Shown here in pieces: positions 27,825 through 36,796 of a stretch of DNA of 64,000 nucleotides. Positions within the stretch are counted from its first letter, which is position 1. The number at the start of each line of letters is the position of its first letter. The notes below the pieces were generated by a model. The model made no database searches. It was not told the DNA's origin and worked only from the letters and a program-made list of their open reading frames with translations. Origin of the DNA: an uncultured bacterium (GTDB lineage: Bacteria; Bacteroidota; Bacteroidia; Chitinophagales; Chitinophagaceae); assembly GCA_903826405.1 (NCBI GenBank), contig CAIKEH010000042.1, positions 62,001 to 126,000 of the forward strand, given 5' to 3'. The translations under genes and the position numbers were made by a program.

Positions 27825-28655
27825 TCAGTGGGACTGATCATCGTAAGGCGACGGGGTGGTGTCTTTTTTTGTATCCCTGAGTACTGGCTCCCTCAGTTGG
27901 ATAGGCCTCCGTTCCTTTTCCCTTTTGCGTATCCGCAGATTGAGCAATTCTACTACGAAGGAGAATGCCATCGCGAAGTAGATGTATCCTTTTTCAATAT
28001 GACTTCCGTGTACGGGTTCAAGCCCCTCGAAGAATAAACTGAATCCGACCATCAGCAGAAAGGAGAGGGCAAGCATTTTCAGGGTGGGGTGCTTGTGTAT
28101 GTAGGCAGATATTTTTTCCGAGAAGAAGAACATGATGACCATGGCGATGATTACGGCCGTCATCATCACCTCCACATGCTTTGCCATTCCCACCGCCGTT
28201 ATGATGCTGTCGAAGGAGAAAACCATGTCCACCAGAACGATTTGGCTTACGATGGCGGTGAACGAAGCGGTGGTTCTCTGCATTCCCGGATGTCCCATTT
28301 CCTCTTCACCTTCAAGTTTCGTATGGATCTCGGTGACGGTCTTGTATAACAGAAATATACCACCAGCGAACATGATCACGTTGCGCAGGTTGAAGCCGAT
28401 ATGCCTATCTGCTAAACGCAATCCGAACAGTTCCTGATTCCCGTTCTTTACCAGCCAGCCCAAAGCAAGCAGGAGCAGCACCCTTGCTGTGATCCCCAGG
28501 ATCATCCATAATCTACGTGCATTGAGTTTTTGATCTTCGGGAAGTTTGCCCATCAAAATGGATACGAAGATCACATTGTCGATGCCCAGAACGATCTCCA
28601 GCAAGGCCAAAGTGACTAAACTGATGAGTGCGTCCACGGTGAATAGGTTTTCCAT
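27825..28655 (-). CDS. TerC-family integral membrane protein
   Basis: A 276-residue protein with seven or so membrane helices. The two TerC signatures are present: LEIVLGIDNVIF near residues 20-31 and VDMVFSFDSIITAVGM in the second half; their acidic residues probably coordinate a metal ion. TerC relatives have been linked to tellurite resistance and, in better-studied cases, to manganese export and metallation of secreted proteins. The ion handled here is inferred. It ends with a long charged tail (about residues 243-276). It lies 9 bases after pyrD on the same strand. Confidence 0.88.
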   Translation of the reverse strand: MENLFTVDALISLVTLALLEIVLGIDNVIFVSILMGKLPEDQKLNARRLWMILGITARVLLLLALGWLVKNGNQELFGLRLADRHIGFNLRNVIMFAGGIFLLYKTVTEIHTKLEGEEEMGHPGMQRTTASFTAIVSQIVLVDMVFSFDSIITAVGMAKHVEVMMTAVIIAMVIMFFFSEKISAYIHKHPTLKMLALSFLLMVGFSLFFEGLEPVHGSHIEKGYIYFAMAFSFVVELLNLRIRKREKERRPIQLREPVLRDTKKDTTPSPYDDQSH

Positions 28656-28664
28656 CCGATCTTT

Positions 28665-29744
28665 TTAGGAGTGATTTAGGTTTCGGCGAATTCCCTCACA
28701 AATCCTGCGTGCCGTCGCGGGCCCTTCGTAAATGAAACCGGTCCACACTTGAACAAGGGCTGCGCCTGCTTTGAGTTTCTCGGCTGCATCGGAAGCATTG
28801 AAAATGCCACCCGAGCCGATCACTTTCATACTGCCTTCCGACCTCTCTTTAATACGACGGATCATGGCCGTTGACATGTTCTTGATTGGGGCCCCACTAA
28901 GCCCACCGGCTCCTGCCGCCGCCGCCATTTTTGCGGATGTTTCACTGAGCCCGGTTCGATCCAAGCTGGTATTGGCCACCACGAGGCCATCAAGGGAAGT
29001 GGATACGGCGAGATCGATGATGTCATCCAGTTGGCCTTCCGTCAGGTCAGGTGCGATCTTGAGAAGAATTGGCTTGCGAATGGTGTGGGCCTTGTTCAGG
29101 GTCTGCAGATGTGAAAGTATCCTACCCAGGGCATCCTTTTCCTGCAATTCTCGCAAACCCGGTGTATTGGGCGAACTGACATTGACAACGAAATAGTCCA
29201 CCACATCGAATAGTGTTCGGAAGCAAATGTCATAATCTTTCCAAGCTTCTTCGTTCGGCGTGGCTTTGTTCTTACCTATGTTCCCGCCGATGATCATAGG
29301 AGGCCTGTTCTTATGGAGTGGATGGATTTTCTGCTTTTCCTTCCACTCTTTAAGTCGGTGGGCGATCACCTTTACCCCATCGTTATTGAATCCCATCCGA
29401 TTGATGAGTGCTCGATCCTCCGGGAGCCTGAACATCCTGGGCCTGTCATTCCCTCCTTGTACAAGCGGAGTCACGGTTCCGATCTCAACATGCCCGAATC
29501 CCAGTGTTTCCCATTCCCGAAGATATCGGGCGTTCTTGTCGAATCCCGCTGCCAGTCCCACAGGGTTGTTAAAACGCAGACCGGCAAACTCTTTTTCCAG
29601 CCCTTCACCCAGATACGTAAAATGAGACGCGATGATTTTTTTCAGCACTGGAATGCCACAAAAAAAACGGAATGCGGACATCACGAAATGATGGACCGAC
29701 TCCGCATCGAAAAGGAAAAGGAATTTGCGCAGCAGGGAATACAT
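28665..29744 (-). CDS. pyrD: Dihydroorotate dehydrogenase (quinone), class 2
   Basis: Oxidises dihydroorotate to orotate, passing electrons to membrane quinone. The 359-residue protein has the N-terminal amphipathic membrane-binding helices of class 2 (MYSLLRKFLFLFDAESVHH), FMN-binding NPVGLAAGFDKNA, the catalytic serine region NVSSPNTPGLRELQ and VQVWTGFIYEGP near the C-terminus. ATG 29744 is chosen; an in-frame ATG at 29789 adds a polar extension. A near-consensus -7 box (TATCTTCG) lies at 29751-29758. terC follows closely. pyrC is elsewhere in the window. Confidence 0.96.
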   Translation of the reverse strand: MYSLLRKFLFLFDAESVHHFVMSAFRFFCGIPVLKKIIASHFTYLGEGLEKEFAGLRFNNPVGLAAGFDKNARYLREWETLGFGHVEIGTVTPLVQGGNDRPRMFRLPEDRALINRMGFNNDGVKVIAHRLKEWKEKQKIHPLHKNRPPMIIGGNIGKNKATPNEEAWKDYDICFRTLFDVVDYFVVNVSSPNTPGLRELQEKDALGRILSHLQTLNKAHTIRKPILLKIAPDLTEGQLDDIIDLAVSTSLDGLVVANTSLDRTGLSETSAKMAAAAGAGGLSGAPIKNMSTAMIRRIKERSEGSMKVIGSGGIFNASDAAEKLKAGAALVQVWTGFIYEGPATARRICEGIRRNLNHS

Positions 29745-29795
29745 GTAGGGCGAAGATAAAGATTGGCTTCGAACTGAACGATCCCCCAATCAGTC

Positions 29796-29833
29796 CCCCG
29801 TGAACTGGTTGCATCGACAACCAGTTCACGGGG
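29796..29833. repeat. Perfect 16-bp inverted repeat between pyrD and the thiolase gene
   Basis: Arms at 29796-29811 and 29818-29833 (right arm CAACCAGTTCACGGGG) are fully complementary around a 6-base spacer CATCGA. It lies between divergent promoters: 38 bases upstream of the pyrD -7 box and 7 bases before the thiolase -7 box TATCTTTA (29841-29848). No transcript from either gene should cross it, so a protein-binding site is more likely than a terminator. Confidence 0.75.
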
Positions 29834-29840
29834 AAAACGT

Positions 29841-29848
29841 TATCTTTA
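29841..29848 (+). promoter_or_regulatory. Near-consensus -7 element of the thiolase gene
   Basis: TATCTTTA differs from TAnnTTTG in the last base only. It lies 42 bases before the ATG and directly after the inverted repeat. Confidence 0.4.
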
Positions 29849-29890
29849 CTTCATGTCCCGCCAAGGGACTTCAAATTAAATCTCCAGATC

Positions 29891-31069
29891 ATGCAGGATG
29901 CATTCATCGTCGCTGGTTTCCGTTCTGCCGTGACCAAATCCAAAAGGGGAGGCTTCCGTTTCACCAGACCCGATGACCTGGCCATAGAGGTCATCAAGGG
30001 ATTATTGGCCAGTGTACCGAATTTGGATCCGGTCAGGGTCGATGATGTTATCGTGGGTAATGCGGTGCCTGAAGCTGAACAAGGGCTGCAAGTAGGTAGG
30101 ATCATCGCTGCACGTGCAGTGGGCATACACGCACCAGGGATGACCGTAAATCGATATTGTGCATCAGGTCTAGAAACCATAGCCATTGCTACCGCCAAGA
30201 TCCGGAGTGGGGATGCGGAATGCATCATCGCCGGAGGTACGGAAAGCATGAGCATGGTGCCCACTGCTGGATGGAAAACGGTTCCTGCTTTTTCCATTGC
30301 CAGTGATGAACCCGACTTCTATCTGAACATGGGGTTGACCGCAGAAGCGGTTGCAAAAGAGTACGAGGTCAATCGGGAAGATCAGGATGCCTTTTCCTAT
30401 CATTCCCATCAGAAAGCCCTGCATGCCATTCAGCAGGGATATTTCAATGGGGGCATACTTCCCATTCAAGTCGAAGAAATTTATCTGGATGAGAAGGGGA
30501 AAAAACAGAAAAGATCGAATACCGTGGACACCGACGATGGTGTGCGTGCCGATACTACTCCGGAGGCGTTAGCGAAACTGAAACCGGCTTTCGCTCTGAA
30601 CGGCACGGTCACGGCAGGCAATTCTTCTCAGACAAGCGACGGTTCTGCTTTTGTGATCGTGATGAGTGAGCGGATGGTCACCGAACTCGGCCTCAAACCT
30701 ATTGGAAGACTTGTTACTACAGCAGTGGCAGGGGTCCATCCCCGGATAATGGGTATCGGTCCTGTAGAAGCCGTTCCAAAGGCCTTGAAGCAGGCTGGAC
30801 TTTCTCTAGAAAAGATTGACCTCATAGAACTCAACGAGGCCTTTGCTGCCCAGGCTCTTGCCGTGATCCGTAAACTCGGACTTGATCCGGCTTTGCTCAA
30901 TATCAATGGCGGAGCGATCGCTCTTGGTCACCCATTGGGTTGTACCGGTGCCAAATTGAGCATTCAGATACTTCAGGACATGAAAAGGTTGAACAAAAAA
31001 TTTGGAATCGTCACGGCCTGTGTAGGGGGTGGACAAGGGATAGCGGGAATATTGGAAAATCTTGCTTGA
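29891..31069 (+). CDS. Acetyl-CoA acyltransferase (thiolase)
   Basis: A 392-residue thiolase, either the beta-oxidation 3-ketoacyl-CoA thiolase or an acetoacetyl-CoA thiolase. The active site is complete: nucleophile C90 (VNRYCASGLE), H347 (GGAIALGHPLGCTG) and C377 (VTACVGGGQG), plus the LNEAFAAQ motif. Its N-terminal AGFRSAVTKSKRGGF and the longer cap region resemble FadA-type enzymes working with a separate multifunctional partner, which is not present here. It is a single gene with its own promoter region. Confidence 0.9.
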   Translation: MQDAFIVAGFRSAVTKSKRGGFRFTRPDDLAIEVIKGLLASVPNLDPVRVDDVIVGNAVPEAEQGLQVGRIIAARAVGIHAPGMTVNRYCASGLETIAIATAKIRSGDAECIIAGGTESMSMVPTAGWKTVPAFSIASDEPDFYLNMGLTAEAVAKEYEVNREDQDAFSYHSHQKALHAIQQGYFNGGILPIQVEEIYLDEKGKKQKRSNTVDTDDGVRADTTPEALAKLKPAFALNGTVTAGNSSQTSDGSAFVIVMSERMVTELGLKPIGRLVTTAVAGVHPRIMGIGPVEAVPKALKQAGLSLEKIDLIELNEAFAAQALAVIRKLGLDPALLNINGGAIALGHPLGCTGAKLSIQILQDMKRLNKKFGIVTACVGGGQGIAGILENLA

Positions 31070-31178
31070 ACCTGACTCTCCTGTCTTAGGGCCAGATGCT
31101 ATTTCCCCCGAAGATTTTTTGATGTTCTCTTGAAGGCTGTTTTTAAATGCTGATTTAAATATCATCTTTTTTCATCAG

Positions 31179-31186
31179 TATTTTTG
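31179..31186 (+). promoter_or_regulatory. Bacteroidota -7 element of the two-component operon
   Basis: TATTTTTG fits TAnnTTTG exactly, 83 bases before the response-regulator ATG. Its last two bases are also the first two of the palindrome that follows. Confidence 0.5.
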
Positions 31187-31200
31187 TCATTTAAATGACA
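31185..31200. repeat. Perfect 16-bp palindrome overlapping the promoter of the two-component operon
   Basis: TGTCATTTAAATGACA is fully self-complementary and covers the expected transcription start. A second copy of its ATTTAAAT core lies 36 bases upstream (31153-31160). The arrangement suggests a repressor or autoregulatory operator. Confidence 0.65.
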
Positions 31201-31269
31201 TTTTTACAGCAGATTTCGGTGATTCACCATAATGATTTATTTTGCCACTCATATACATTCTGCCTTAAG

Positions 31270-31917
31270 ATGATCAACATTTTTATAGTAGACGATCACG
31301 AGCTTTATTTGGAAGGCATCACACTATTGTTGGGCAGATATGAGGACATTTCTGTTGTTGGCACCAGTGGTACGGGGAAGGGACTCCTCGATAAACTCAA
31401 TAATCTTCCCGATAATGTCATTCTGCTTTTGGATGTCCAATTGCCAGACACGGAGCCAGAGGAACTGTTGATGGGGATCAGGGAGCAACGTCCTTCCATC
31501 CGGGTCATCTTCCTCACTCTGATGCGGGGAACCCGTTTCCTGCACAAGTTGATGAAGTTTGATATACAGGGTTACATACTTAAAAGTGCCCCGGTTGAGG
31601 AACTCATAGATGCCCTGCATATCGTTGATGAGGGAGGCACCTCTTTCAGCAAGGATGTCGATCTGCAGACACGTACAGAAGATGCGCGGAATACGATCAC
31701 CATTGATTCGCGGAAAGTGGACGATATCCTGACCCGTCGTGAAAAGGAAGTGCTGGAGTATGTCTGCAAGGAATTCAGTAATTCGGAGATCGCTGCCAAG
31801 CTTTTCCTGAGCGTAGGCACAGTGGAGACCCACCGCAAGCGAATCATTGCCAAGTTGGGTGTCAACAATACCGTAGGTCTGGTAAAGTACGCACTCCGTA
31901 ATGGCCTCATCGATTAG
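31270..31917 (+). CDS. NarL/LuxR-type response regulator
   Basis: A 215-residue transcription factor: receiver domain with acidic pair D8-D9 (IVDDHELY), phospho-acceptor D55 (ILLLDVQLPD) and lysine in YILKSAP, then a LuxR-type helix-turn-helix (LTRREKEVLEYVCKEFSNSE, SVGTVETHRKRIIAKLGVNN). The ATG at 31270 gives a normal N-terminus; an in-frame ATG at 31195 overlaps the palindrome. It is 15 bases upstream of the kinase gene and should be its partner. Its target genes are unknown; the TonB receptor just downstream and its own promoter are candidates. Confidence 0.92.
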   Translation: MINIFIVDDHELYLEGITLLLGRYEDISVVGTSGTGKGLLDKLNNLPDNVILLLDVQLPDTEPEELLMGIREQRPSIRVIFLTLMRGTRFLHKLMKFDIQGYILKSAPVEELIDALHIVDEGGTSFSKDVDLQTRTEDARNTITIDSRKVDDILTRREKEVLEYVCKEFSNSEIAAKLFLSVGTVETHRKRIIAKLGVNNTVGLVKYALRNGLID

Positions 31918-31932
31918 CGTCCCTTGCCCAAT

Positions 31933-33774
31933 ATGCTTACCAAATATGTTGTCATACTGACTTTCGTGGTTTGCATGGCCTCGACCGCTGTAGCCCAAGA
32001 GGATACGGTTTCCCTAAAGGCCATGTATGACCATGCGCTGGATTACAAGGAGGCAGATGCGGACTCCGCAGATCTTGTTGCAACGATCCTGGAGGAAAGA
32101 TCTTCGGGCATTCCCTGGCAGGTCGGCATCATACTTGCTCATCGCCTGCGTGGGATAGCAGATGACCTCCGCAATGATTACGCCAAAGCGATCCCGCATT
32201 ACCTCACCTGCCTTGATCTTTCAAGACGCCTGGGCTTGAAGAAATATGAGGCTGCATCACTTTCAGATCTCGGTTATGATCATTACCTGATCGGGGATTT
32301 CAAAAAGTCCAAAGATTATTATCTGACTGCCGCTGTAATAGGGTCAAACTCCGGTTCATTGGAGACGGTAATTAGTGATTATTCCAATCTTGGGTCTGCT
32401 TACAATACTCTGGGCATGACCGACAGCGCACTATTTTACTTCGATCTGGCGATGGATAGTGCCCATAAGATCCAGAAAAATCAAGGACTTTCCGCGCTTA
32501 GAAACAACATAGGTAACTCCTGGTTTCGGAAGGGGGAGTATTCCAAAGCAATGGGTTATTTCCGATTGAATCTGGAAGAAAACGAAAGGAATGCTGACCA
32601 GGACCAGCTTTGGTATGATGTTATCAACCTTTCCGAGGTATTCATAGAAATGAGTCAATTGGACTCTGCGCGGATCTATCTGGCCCGATCGATGGCACTG
32701 GCCAAATCACTTAGGTCGAAACGCAAGGAGGCTGAAGTGGAAAAACTCTATTCCAAATACTATTCCCGTTCCGGTGATTATCGAAATGCTTACGAAGCGC
32801 TCAATCGTTGGCAAAACCTGGATTCCGTAATAGTGAATGCGGAAACACGGTCCAAAATATTGGATTTGGAGCAGAAATATCTTCTTCGCAAGAAGGATGA
32901 TCATGCTCGTTCCTTGATGAATGAGATCGAACAGAACAAGTACGTGAAAGGCCTGTTTATACTTGCTCTTTTATTGCTGATCGGTGTTATTATGGCCCTT
33001 ACTTTCTTTTATTTCAAACTACATAAGCAGAAAATAAAGTTGGAGGAGAAGAACGATTTCGTGTTGGCTCTGAACCAGCGTTATTCCTTTTTGGATACAG
33101 AGAAAAATTCGTTGGTGAGGGTGATTTCTCATGACCTGAATGCGCCGTTAGCGGTCATAAAGACCTGGCTTGAAATCATGAAGCCTGACAATGAAAATCT
33201 GACAGAGGTACAGCGCAGGTCGATGGATAGGATTGAAAGGTCCGTGGAAAATGGTGAGGTATTGATCCGAAAGATCCTGTCCATCGAAAGGGCCGAGCCT
33301 TTTGATCATGATCTAAAGTTGGAGTCATTCGCGTTGGACAACTTGCTACAGGATCTTCTGATTGATTTTCAAAAGTTGGCCAGTCATAAGCAGGTCAATA
33401 TAAAGTTCAAATATCCTGGAAAGTCTGTGGCCATTATAAGTGACAAGTTCATAGTCAGTCGAGTGGTTTCCAACCTGCTGACAAATGCCATCAAGTACAC
33501 TCCTAAAGGAAAGTCAGTTCACTTGGATTTAGGGGATGGGACTAGTGAGGTGACGATTCTGGTGCTGGATGAAGGGATGGGCATCCCGAATGAAGAGATT
33601 GGAGACCTCTTCAACCGGTACGCCAAGTTTTCCAATATGCCTACTGATGGGGAGGAATCTACCGGGCTTGGCCTATATATAGTGAAACGACTATTGGATG
33701 AAATCGGAGGGCGGATCGTCTGTCAGAGTGAGGTAGGGGTTGGAACCATTTTCAAAGTCTATCTGAAAAAATAA
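31933..33774 (+). CDS. TPR-containing sensor histidine kinase
   Basis: 613 residues. A signal peptide (to about VAQ, residue 22) is followed by a periplasmic tetratricopeptide-repeat sensor region (about 25-320; for example ALFYFDLAMDSAHK and GEYSKAMGYFRLNLEEN), one membrane helix (about 341-363), a short coiled coil, a HisKA domain with H400 in VISHDLNAPL, and an ATPase domain with the N box (NLLTNAIKYTPKG), DEGMGIP and GLGLYIVKRL. TPR-sensor kinases of this type are frequent in Bacteroidota; the signal is unknown. An upstream TTG at 31924 is possible, but the ATG fits the signal peptide. Confidence 0.9.
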   Translation: MLTKYVVILTFVVCMASTAVAQEDTVSLKAMYDHALDYKEADADSADLVATILEERSSGIPWQVGIILAHRLRGIADDLRNDYAKAIPHYLTCLDLSRRLGLKKYEAASLSDLGYDHYLIGDFKKSKDYYLTAAVIGSNSGSLETVISDYSNLGSAYNTLGMTDSALFYFDLAMDSAHKIQKNQGLSALRNNIGNSWFRKGEYSKAMGYFRLNLEENERNADQDQLWYDVINLSEVFIEMSQLDSARIYLARSMALAKSLRSKRKEAEVEKLYSKYYSRSGDYRNAYEALNRWQNLDSVIVNAETRSKILDLEQKYLLRKKDDHARSLMNEIEQNKYVKGLFILALLLLIGVIMALTFFYFKLHKQKIKLEEKNDFVLALNQRYSFLDTEKNSLVRVISHDLNAPLAVIKTWLEIMKPDNENLTEVQRRSMDRIERSVENGEVLIRKILSIERAEPFDHDLKLESFALDNLLQDLLIDFQKLASHKQVNIKFKYPGKSVAIISDKFIVSRVVSNLLTNAIKYTPKGKSVHLDLGDGTSEVTILVLDEGMGIPNEEIGDLFNRYAKFSNMPTDGEESTGLGLYIVKRLLDEIGGRIVCQSEVGVGTIFKVYLKK

Positions 33775-33820
33775 CATTTTCTTTAAGACATTTACCAATG
33801 CATACTTATAATTTGCACGG

Positions 33821-36256
33821 ATGTTCCTGTACTTGAGGTGGATGTTGATCACATTGATTTTGAGTTCCTGTTCCATCATGGCGATGTCTCAGGTAAAGGA
33901 AGTTGCTCATCCATCCAACCAGTCTTCACCCAAGGTCAGAACGATATTGACCGGACGAGTTTTTGATGCGGAAAGCCATGTGGCTTTGGTCGGAGCGTCG
34001 ATCTACATGGCTGATATGAAGGTGGGTGTTGTTTCCAAAGATGGTGGTTTCTTCCATTTCAACTCATTGCCCACTGGAAAACACCTTCTTGAGCTATCCT
34101 TTGTGGGCTATGCAACACTCACAGAGTATGTGGAGTCTGGCGATCGGGATACTTTGGATTTTCTGCTGCATCCTGCCGCAGTGGAAAAAGGGGAGGTTGT
34201 CATCACCGGAGTCAGTCATGCCACCCAGGTCCGGCGGATGCCGGTGACCATTGATGTCGTGAAAAAAGAGCAATTGCTGAAATCCGTTTCCTCGAACATC
34301 ATCGACGCTATAAGCAAGCAGCCTGGTATTGCACAGATCACCACCGGCCCCGCCATCTCCAAACCTGTGATTCGTGGTTTAGGTTATAACCGAGTGGTTG
34401 TGGTGAATGATGGCATCCGACAGGAAGGTCAACAATGGGGGGACGAACATGGTATTGAGATCGATGAATTCAGTGTCAGCCGGGTGGAGATTCTCAAAGG
34501 TCCTTCTTCGCTGGTTTATGGTAGTGATGCCATGGCGGGCGTTATCAATATCATTACGAACAGTCCGCTCCCTGAAGGAACCATCAGGGGGAATGTGATC
34601 GGCCAGTACCAATCCAACAATGCGTTCCGTGGTTTTGGTGCTAATCTGGGCGGGAACTTGCACGGATTCAATTGGAACGCCTATGGCTCTTTCAAGGCCG
34701 CTGCGGATTATCGCAACAGGTACGACGGCAGGGTTTTCAATTCCAAGTTTAACGAGAAAAATGGAGGAGGATATTTCGGATATAATGGCAACTGGGGTTA
34801 CTCTCATTTGATCTTCAGTTATTTCCATCAGGACTTGGGCATCGTCGAGGGCAAAAGGGATGAGGATGGTAATCTGATCAAGGAATTACCCGGAGATGTG
34901 GAAGGGATTCCTATGGAAAGTGATTTCCGATCGACCATCCCGCAGGTGCCTTATGAAGGCATAAGGCATCTGAAGGTCGCATCAGTAACGAGTGTAAATT
35001 TGGGTGGGGGAAATCTCCAGTTCATTTTCGGTCATCAGGTCAACAAGAGAATGGAATATGGAGAGCCGGATAATCCCAAGATCCAGGACCTCGCATTCAA
35101 CCTGGGTACTACCACTTGGCAGGCTACCTGGAATCTACGGGAAAGAAAAGGGTGGCAACATACTTTCGGTGCGTCGGGTATGTTCCAGCAAAACCGGAAT
35201 ATGGGGCAGGAAGTACTGATACCTGAGTATATGCTTCGTGATGCCGGTGCCTACTTCCATACTCAGCGCACGGTTGGCAAACTGACATACAGCGGTGGAC
35301 TGAGGTTGGATAACCGCCATCTCCATTCCCGTTATCTCGAAAAAGATGGCGAAGTCCGGTTTAACGCTTTCACCCGGGATTTCACCAATCTTTCCGGCAG
35401 TGCCGGAATCAGTTACCGGCCTACGAAAAATCTCACCTTGAAGACTAATCTTGCCCGGGGATTCCGTGCGCCGAGCATTCCGGAATTGGCTAGCAACGGT
35501 GCCCATGAGGGTTCAAAAAGATATGAGTACGGGAATAAGGACTTGCAGTCTGAGACTAGCTTGCAATGGGATGGATCTTTGGAATGGAGTAGCGAACACT
35601 TTTCCTTAGAAGCCACGGTATTCCATAACCGGATCGATAATTTCATCTTCTATCGCAAACTGGTATCCGTGGCCGGAGGTGATTCGCTGGTGGAGTCTGA
35701 TGGTAGGATCCTCCCGGCATATCAGTATGATCAACGTAAGGCTTCGCTCTCGGGCGCGGAATTGTCCGTAGACATCCATCCACACCCATTGGACTGGCTG
35801 CATATTGAGAATACCTTTTCTTTTGTCAGGGGAATTTTTGCTAAGGCGCTTGACGGATCCAGGAACATACCATACATTCCTGCAGCACGGATAATCTCTG
35901 AACTTCGTGCAGATCTGCTTGATAAAGGGAGGTCCATCCGAAATCTGAGTATGAAACTAGAGATGGATGCTACCTCCCAACAGTCAAATGCCTTCACGGG
36001 TTTTGGTACGGAAACCCCGACGGCCGGATATACTCTTTTTAATGCGGGACTCAGTGCCGACATCGTTTCCAAGAATACTACATTGATGAGTATTTACCTG
36101 ATGGCACTCAATCTGGGTGATGTTGCCTATCAGAGTCACCTCAGCCGACTGAAGTACACGGATGTCAATCTGGCCACCGGTCGTACCGGAGTCTTCGCGA
36201 TGGGCAGGAATTTCAGCGTGAAGGTCAATATCCCCTTGTCCTGGACGGCGAAGTGA
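33821..36256 (+). CDS. TonB-dependent outer-membrane receptor with carboxypeptidase-like N-terminal domain
   Basis: 811 residues. An N-terminal signal peptide (to about residue 23) is followed by a carboxypeptidase-D regulatory-like beta domain (about 42-118: GRVFDAESHVALVGASIYM), a plug domain (about 140-245) with SKPVIRGLGYNRVVVVNDG and VEILKGPSSLVYGSDAMAGV, and a beta barrel ending in an aromatic-containing strand (FSVKVNIPLSW). No SusD partner follows, so it is not a typical glycan-uptake SusC. The plug resembles metal or haem receptors such as the ZnuD group, but the ligand cannot be told from sequence. It follows the kinase gene by 46 bases. Confidence 0.9.
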   Translation: MFLYLRWMLITLILSSCSIMAMSQVKEVAHPSNQSSPKVRTILTGRVFDAESHVALVGASIYMADMKVGVVSKDGGFFHFNSLPTGKHLLELSFVGYATLTEYVESGDRDTLDFLLHPAAVEKGEVVITGVSHATQVRRMPVTIDVVKKEQLLKSVSSNIIDAISKQPGIAQITTGPAISKPVIRGLGYNRVVVVNDGIRQEGQQWGDEHGIEIDEFSVSRVEILKGPSSLVYGSDAMAGVINIITNSPLPEGTIRGNVIGQYQSNNAFRGFGANLGGNLHGFNWNAYGSFKAAADYRNRYDGRVFNSKFNEKNGGGYFGYNGNWGYSHLIFSYFHQDLGIVEGKRDEDGNLIKELPGDVEGIPMESDFRSTIPQVPYEGIRHLKVASVTSVNLGGGNLQFIFGHQVNKRMEYGEPDNPKIQDLAFNLGTTTWQATWNLRERKGWQHTFGASGMFQQNRNMGQEVLIPEYMLRDAGAYFHTQRTVGKLTYSGGLRLDNRHLHSRYLEKDGEVRFNAFTRDFTNLSGSAGISYRPTKNLTLKTNLARGFRAPSIPELASNGAHEGSKRYEYGNKDLQSETSLQWDGSLEWSSEHFSLEATVFHNRIDNFIFYRKLVSVAGGDSLVESDGRILPAYQYDQRKASLSGAELSVDIHPHPLDWLHIENTFSFVRGIFAKALDGSRNIPYIPAARIISELRADLLDKGRSIRNLSMKLEMDATSQQSNAFTGFGTETPTAGYTLFNAGLSADIVSKNTTLMSIYLMALNLGDVAYQSHLSRLKYTDVNLATGRTGVFAMGRNFSVKVNIPLSWTAK

Positions 36257-36284
36257 ACCCTGTCCATTGGTGAGTCGTTATCCT

Positions 36285-36292
36285 TAATTTTG
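36285..36292 (+). promoter_or_regulatory. Bacteroidota -7 element of the DUF2721 gene
   Basis: TAATTTTG fits TAnnTTTG exactly, 16 bases before the ATG at 36309. Confidence 0.5.
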
Positions 36293-36308
36293 TCTGTCAA
36301 CCTCATAT

Positions 36309-36770
36309 ATGGAGATTTCCATCAATACGCCAGCCCTTCTTTTCCCCGCCATCAGTTTACTTCTGCTCGCTTATACGAATCGATTCTTGGCCATTGCCAG
36401 TCTGGTTCGGAAGTTGCATGATGATCTGGACAAAGAGACCAATCGTGAGGGTCTGCTCATGCAGTTGCGAAGCCTTCGTCAGCGTCTGCAATTCATCAGG
36501 CTGATGCAAGGTCTCGGAGTTTTCAGTTTCCTGCTTTGTGTGATCTGCATGTTCTGCATCTATGATGGGTGGACGCAAGTGGCCAAATACATTTTTGCAT
36601 TGAGCCTGTTGAGTTTGTTGTCATCCCTGCTTATTTCATTGTTGGAGATCTTGCAGAGCACCCGCGCAGTTGAGCATCTGCTCAGCGATGTCGAGGAACT
36701 TGCTAATGACGAAAGCTTTATCAAACGCATCATGCGTTTTCGGGATGATGAGCAGAGTGGGGTGCGTTGA
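36309..36770 (+). CDS. DUF2721-type membrane protein
   Basis: 153 residues with three predicted membrane helices (about 8-30, 67-87 and 92-112), with a charged segment between the first and second (LHDDLDKETNREG) and a charged C-terminal tail. The layout and the TPALLFPAISLLLLAYTNRF start match the DUF2721 family of small membrane proteins. The function of that family is not known to me. It has its own -7 box and converges with the ABC exporter gene. Confidence 0.75.
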   Translation: MEISINTPALLFPAISLLLLAYTNRFLAIASLVRKLHDDLDKETNREGLLMQLRSLRQRLQFIRLMQGLGVFSFLLCVICMFCIYDGWTQVAKYIFALSLLSLLSSLLISLLEILQSTRAVEHLLSDVEELANDESFIKRIMRFRDDEQSGVR

Positions 36771-36796
36771 AGATCAAGAAAACAGATTTTTTTTGA

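Noticed and set aside
29796-29833. Reading the large inverted repeat as a terminator
   Set aside because: Both neighbouring genes are transcribed away from it, so neither transcript should reach it.
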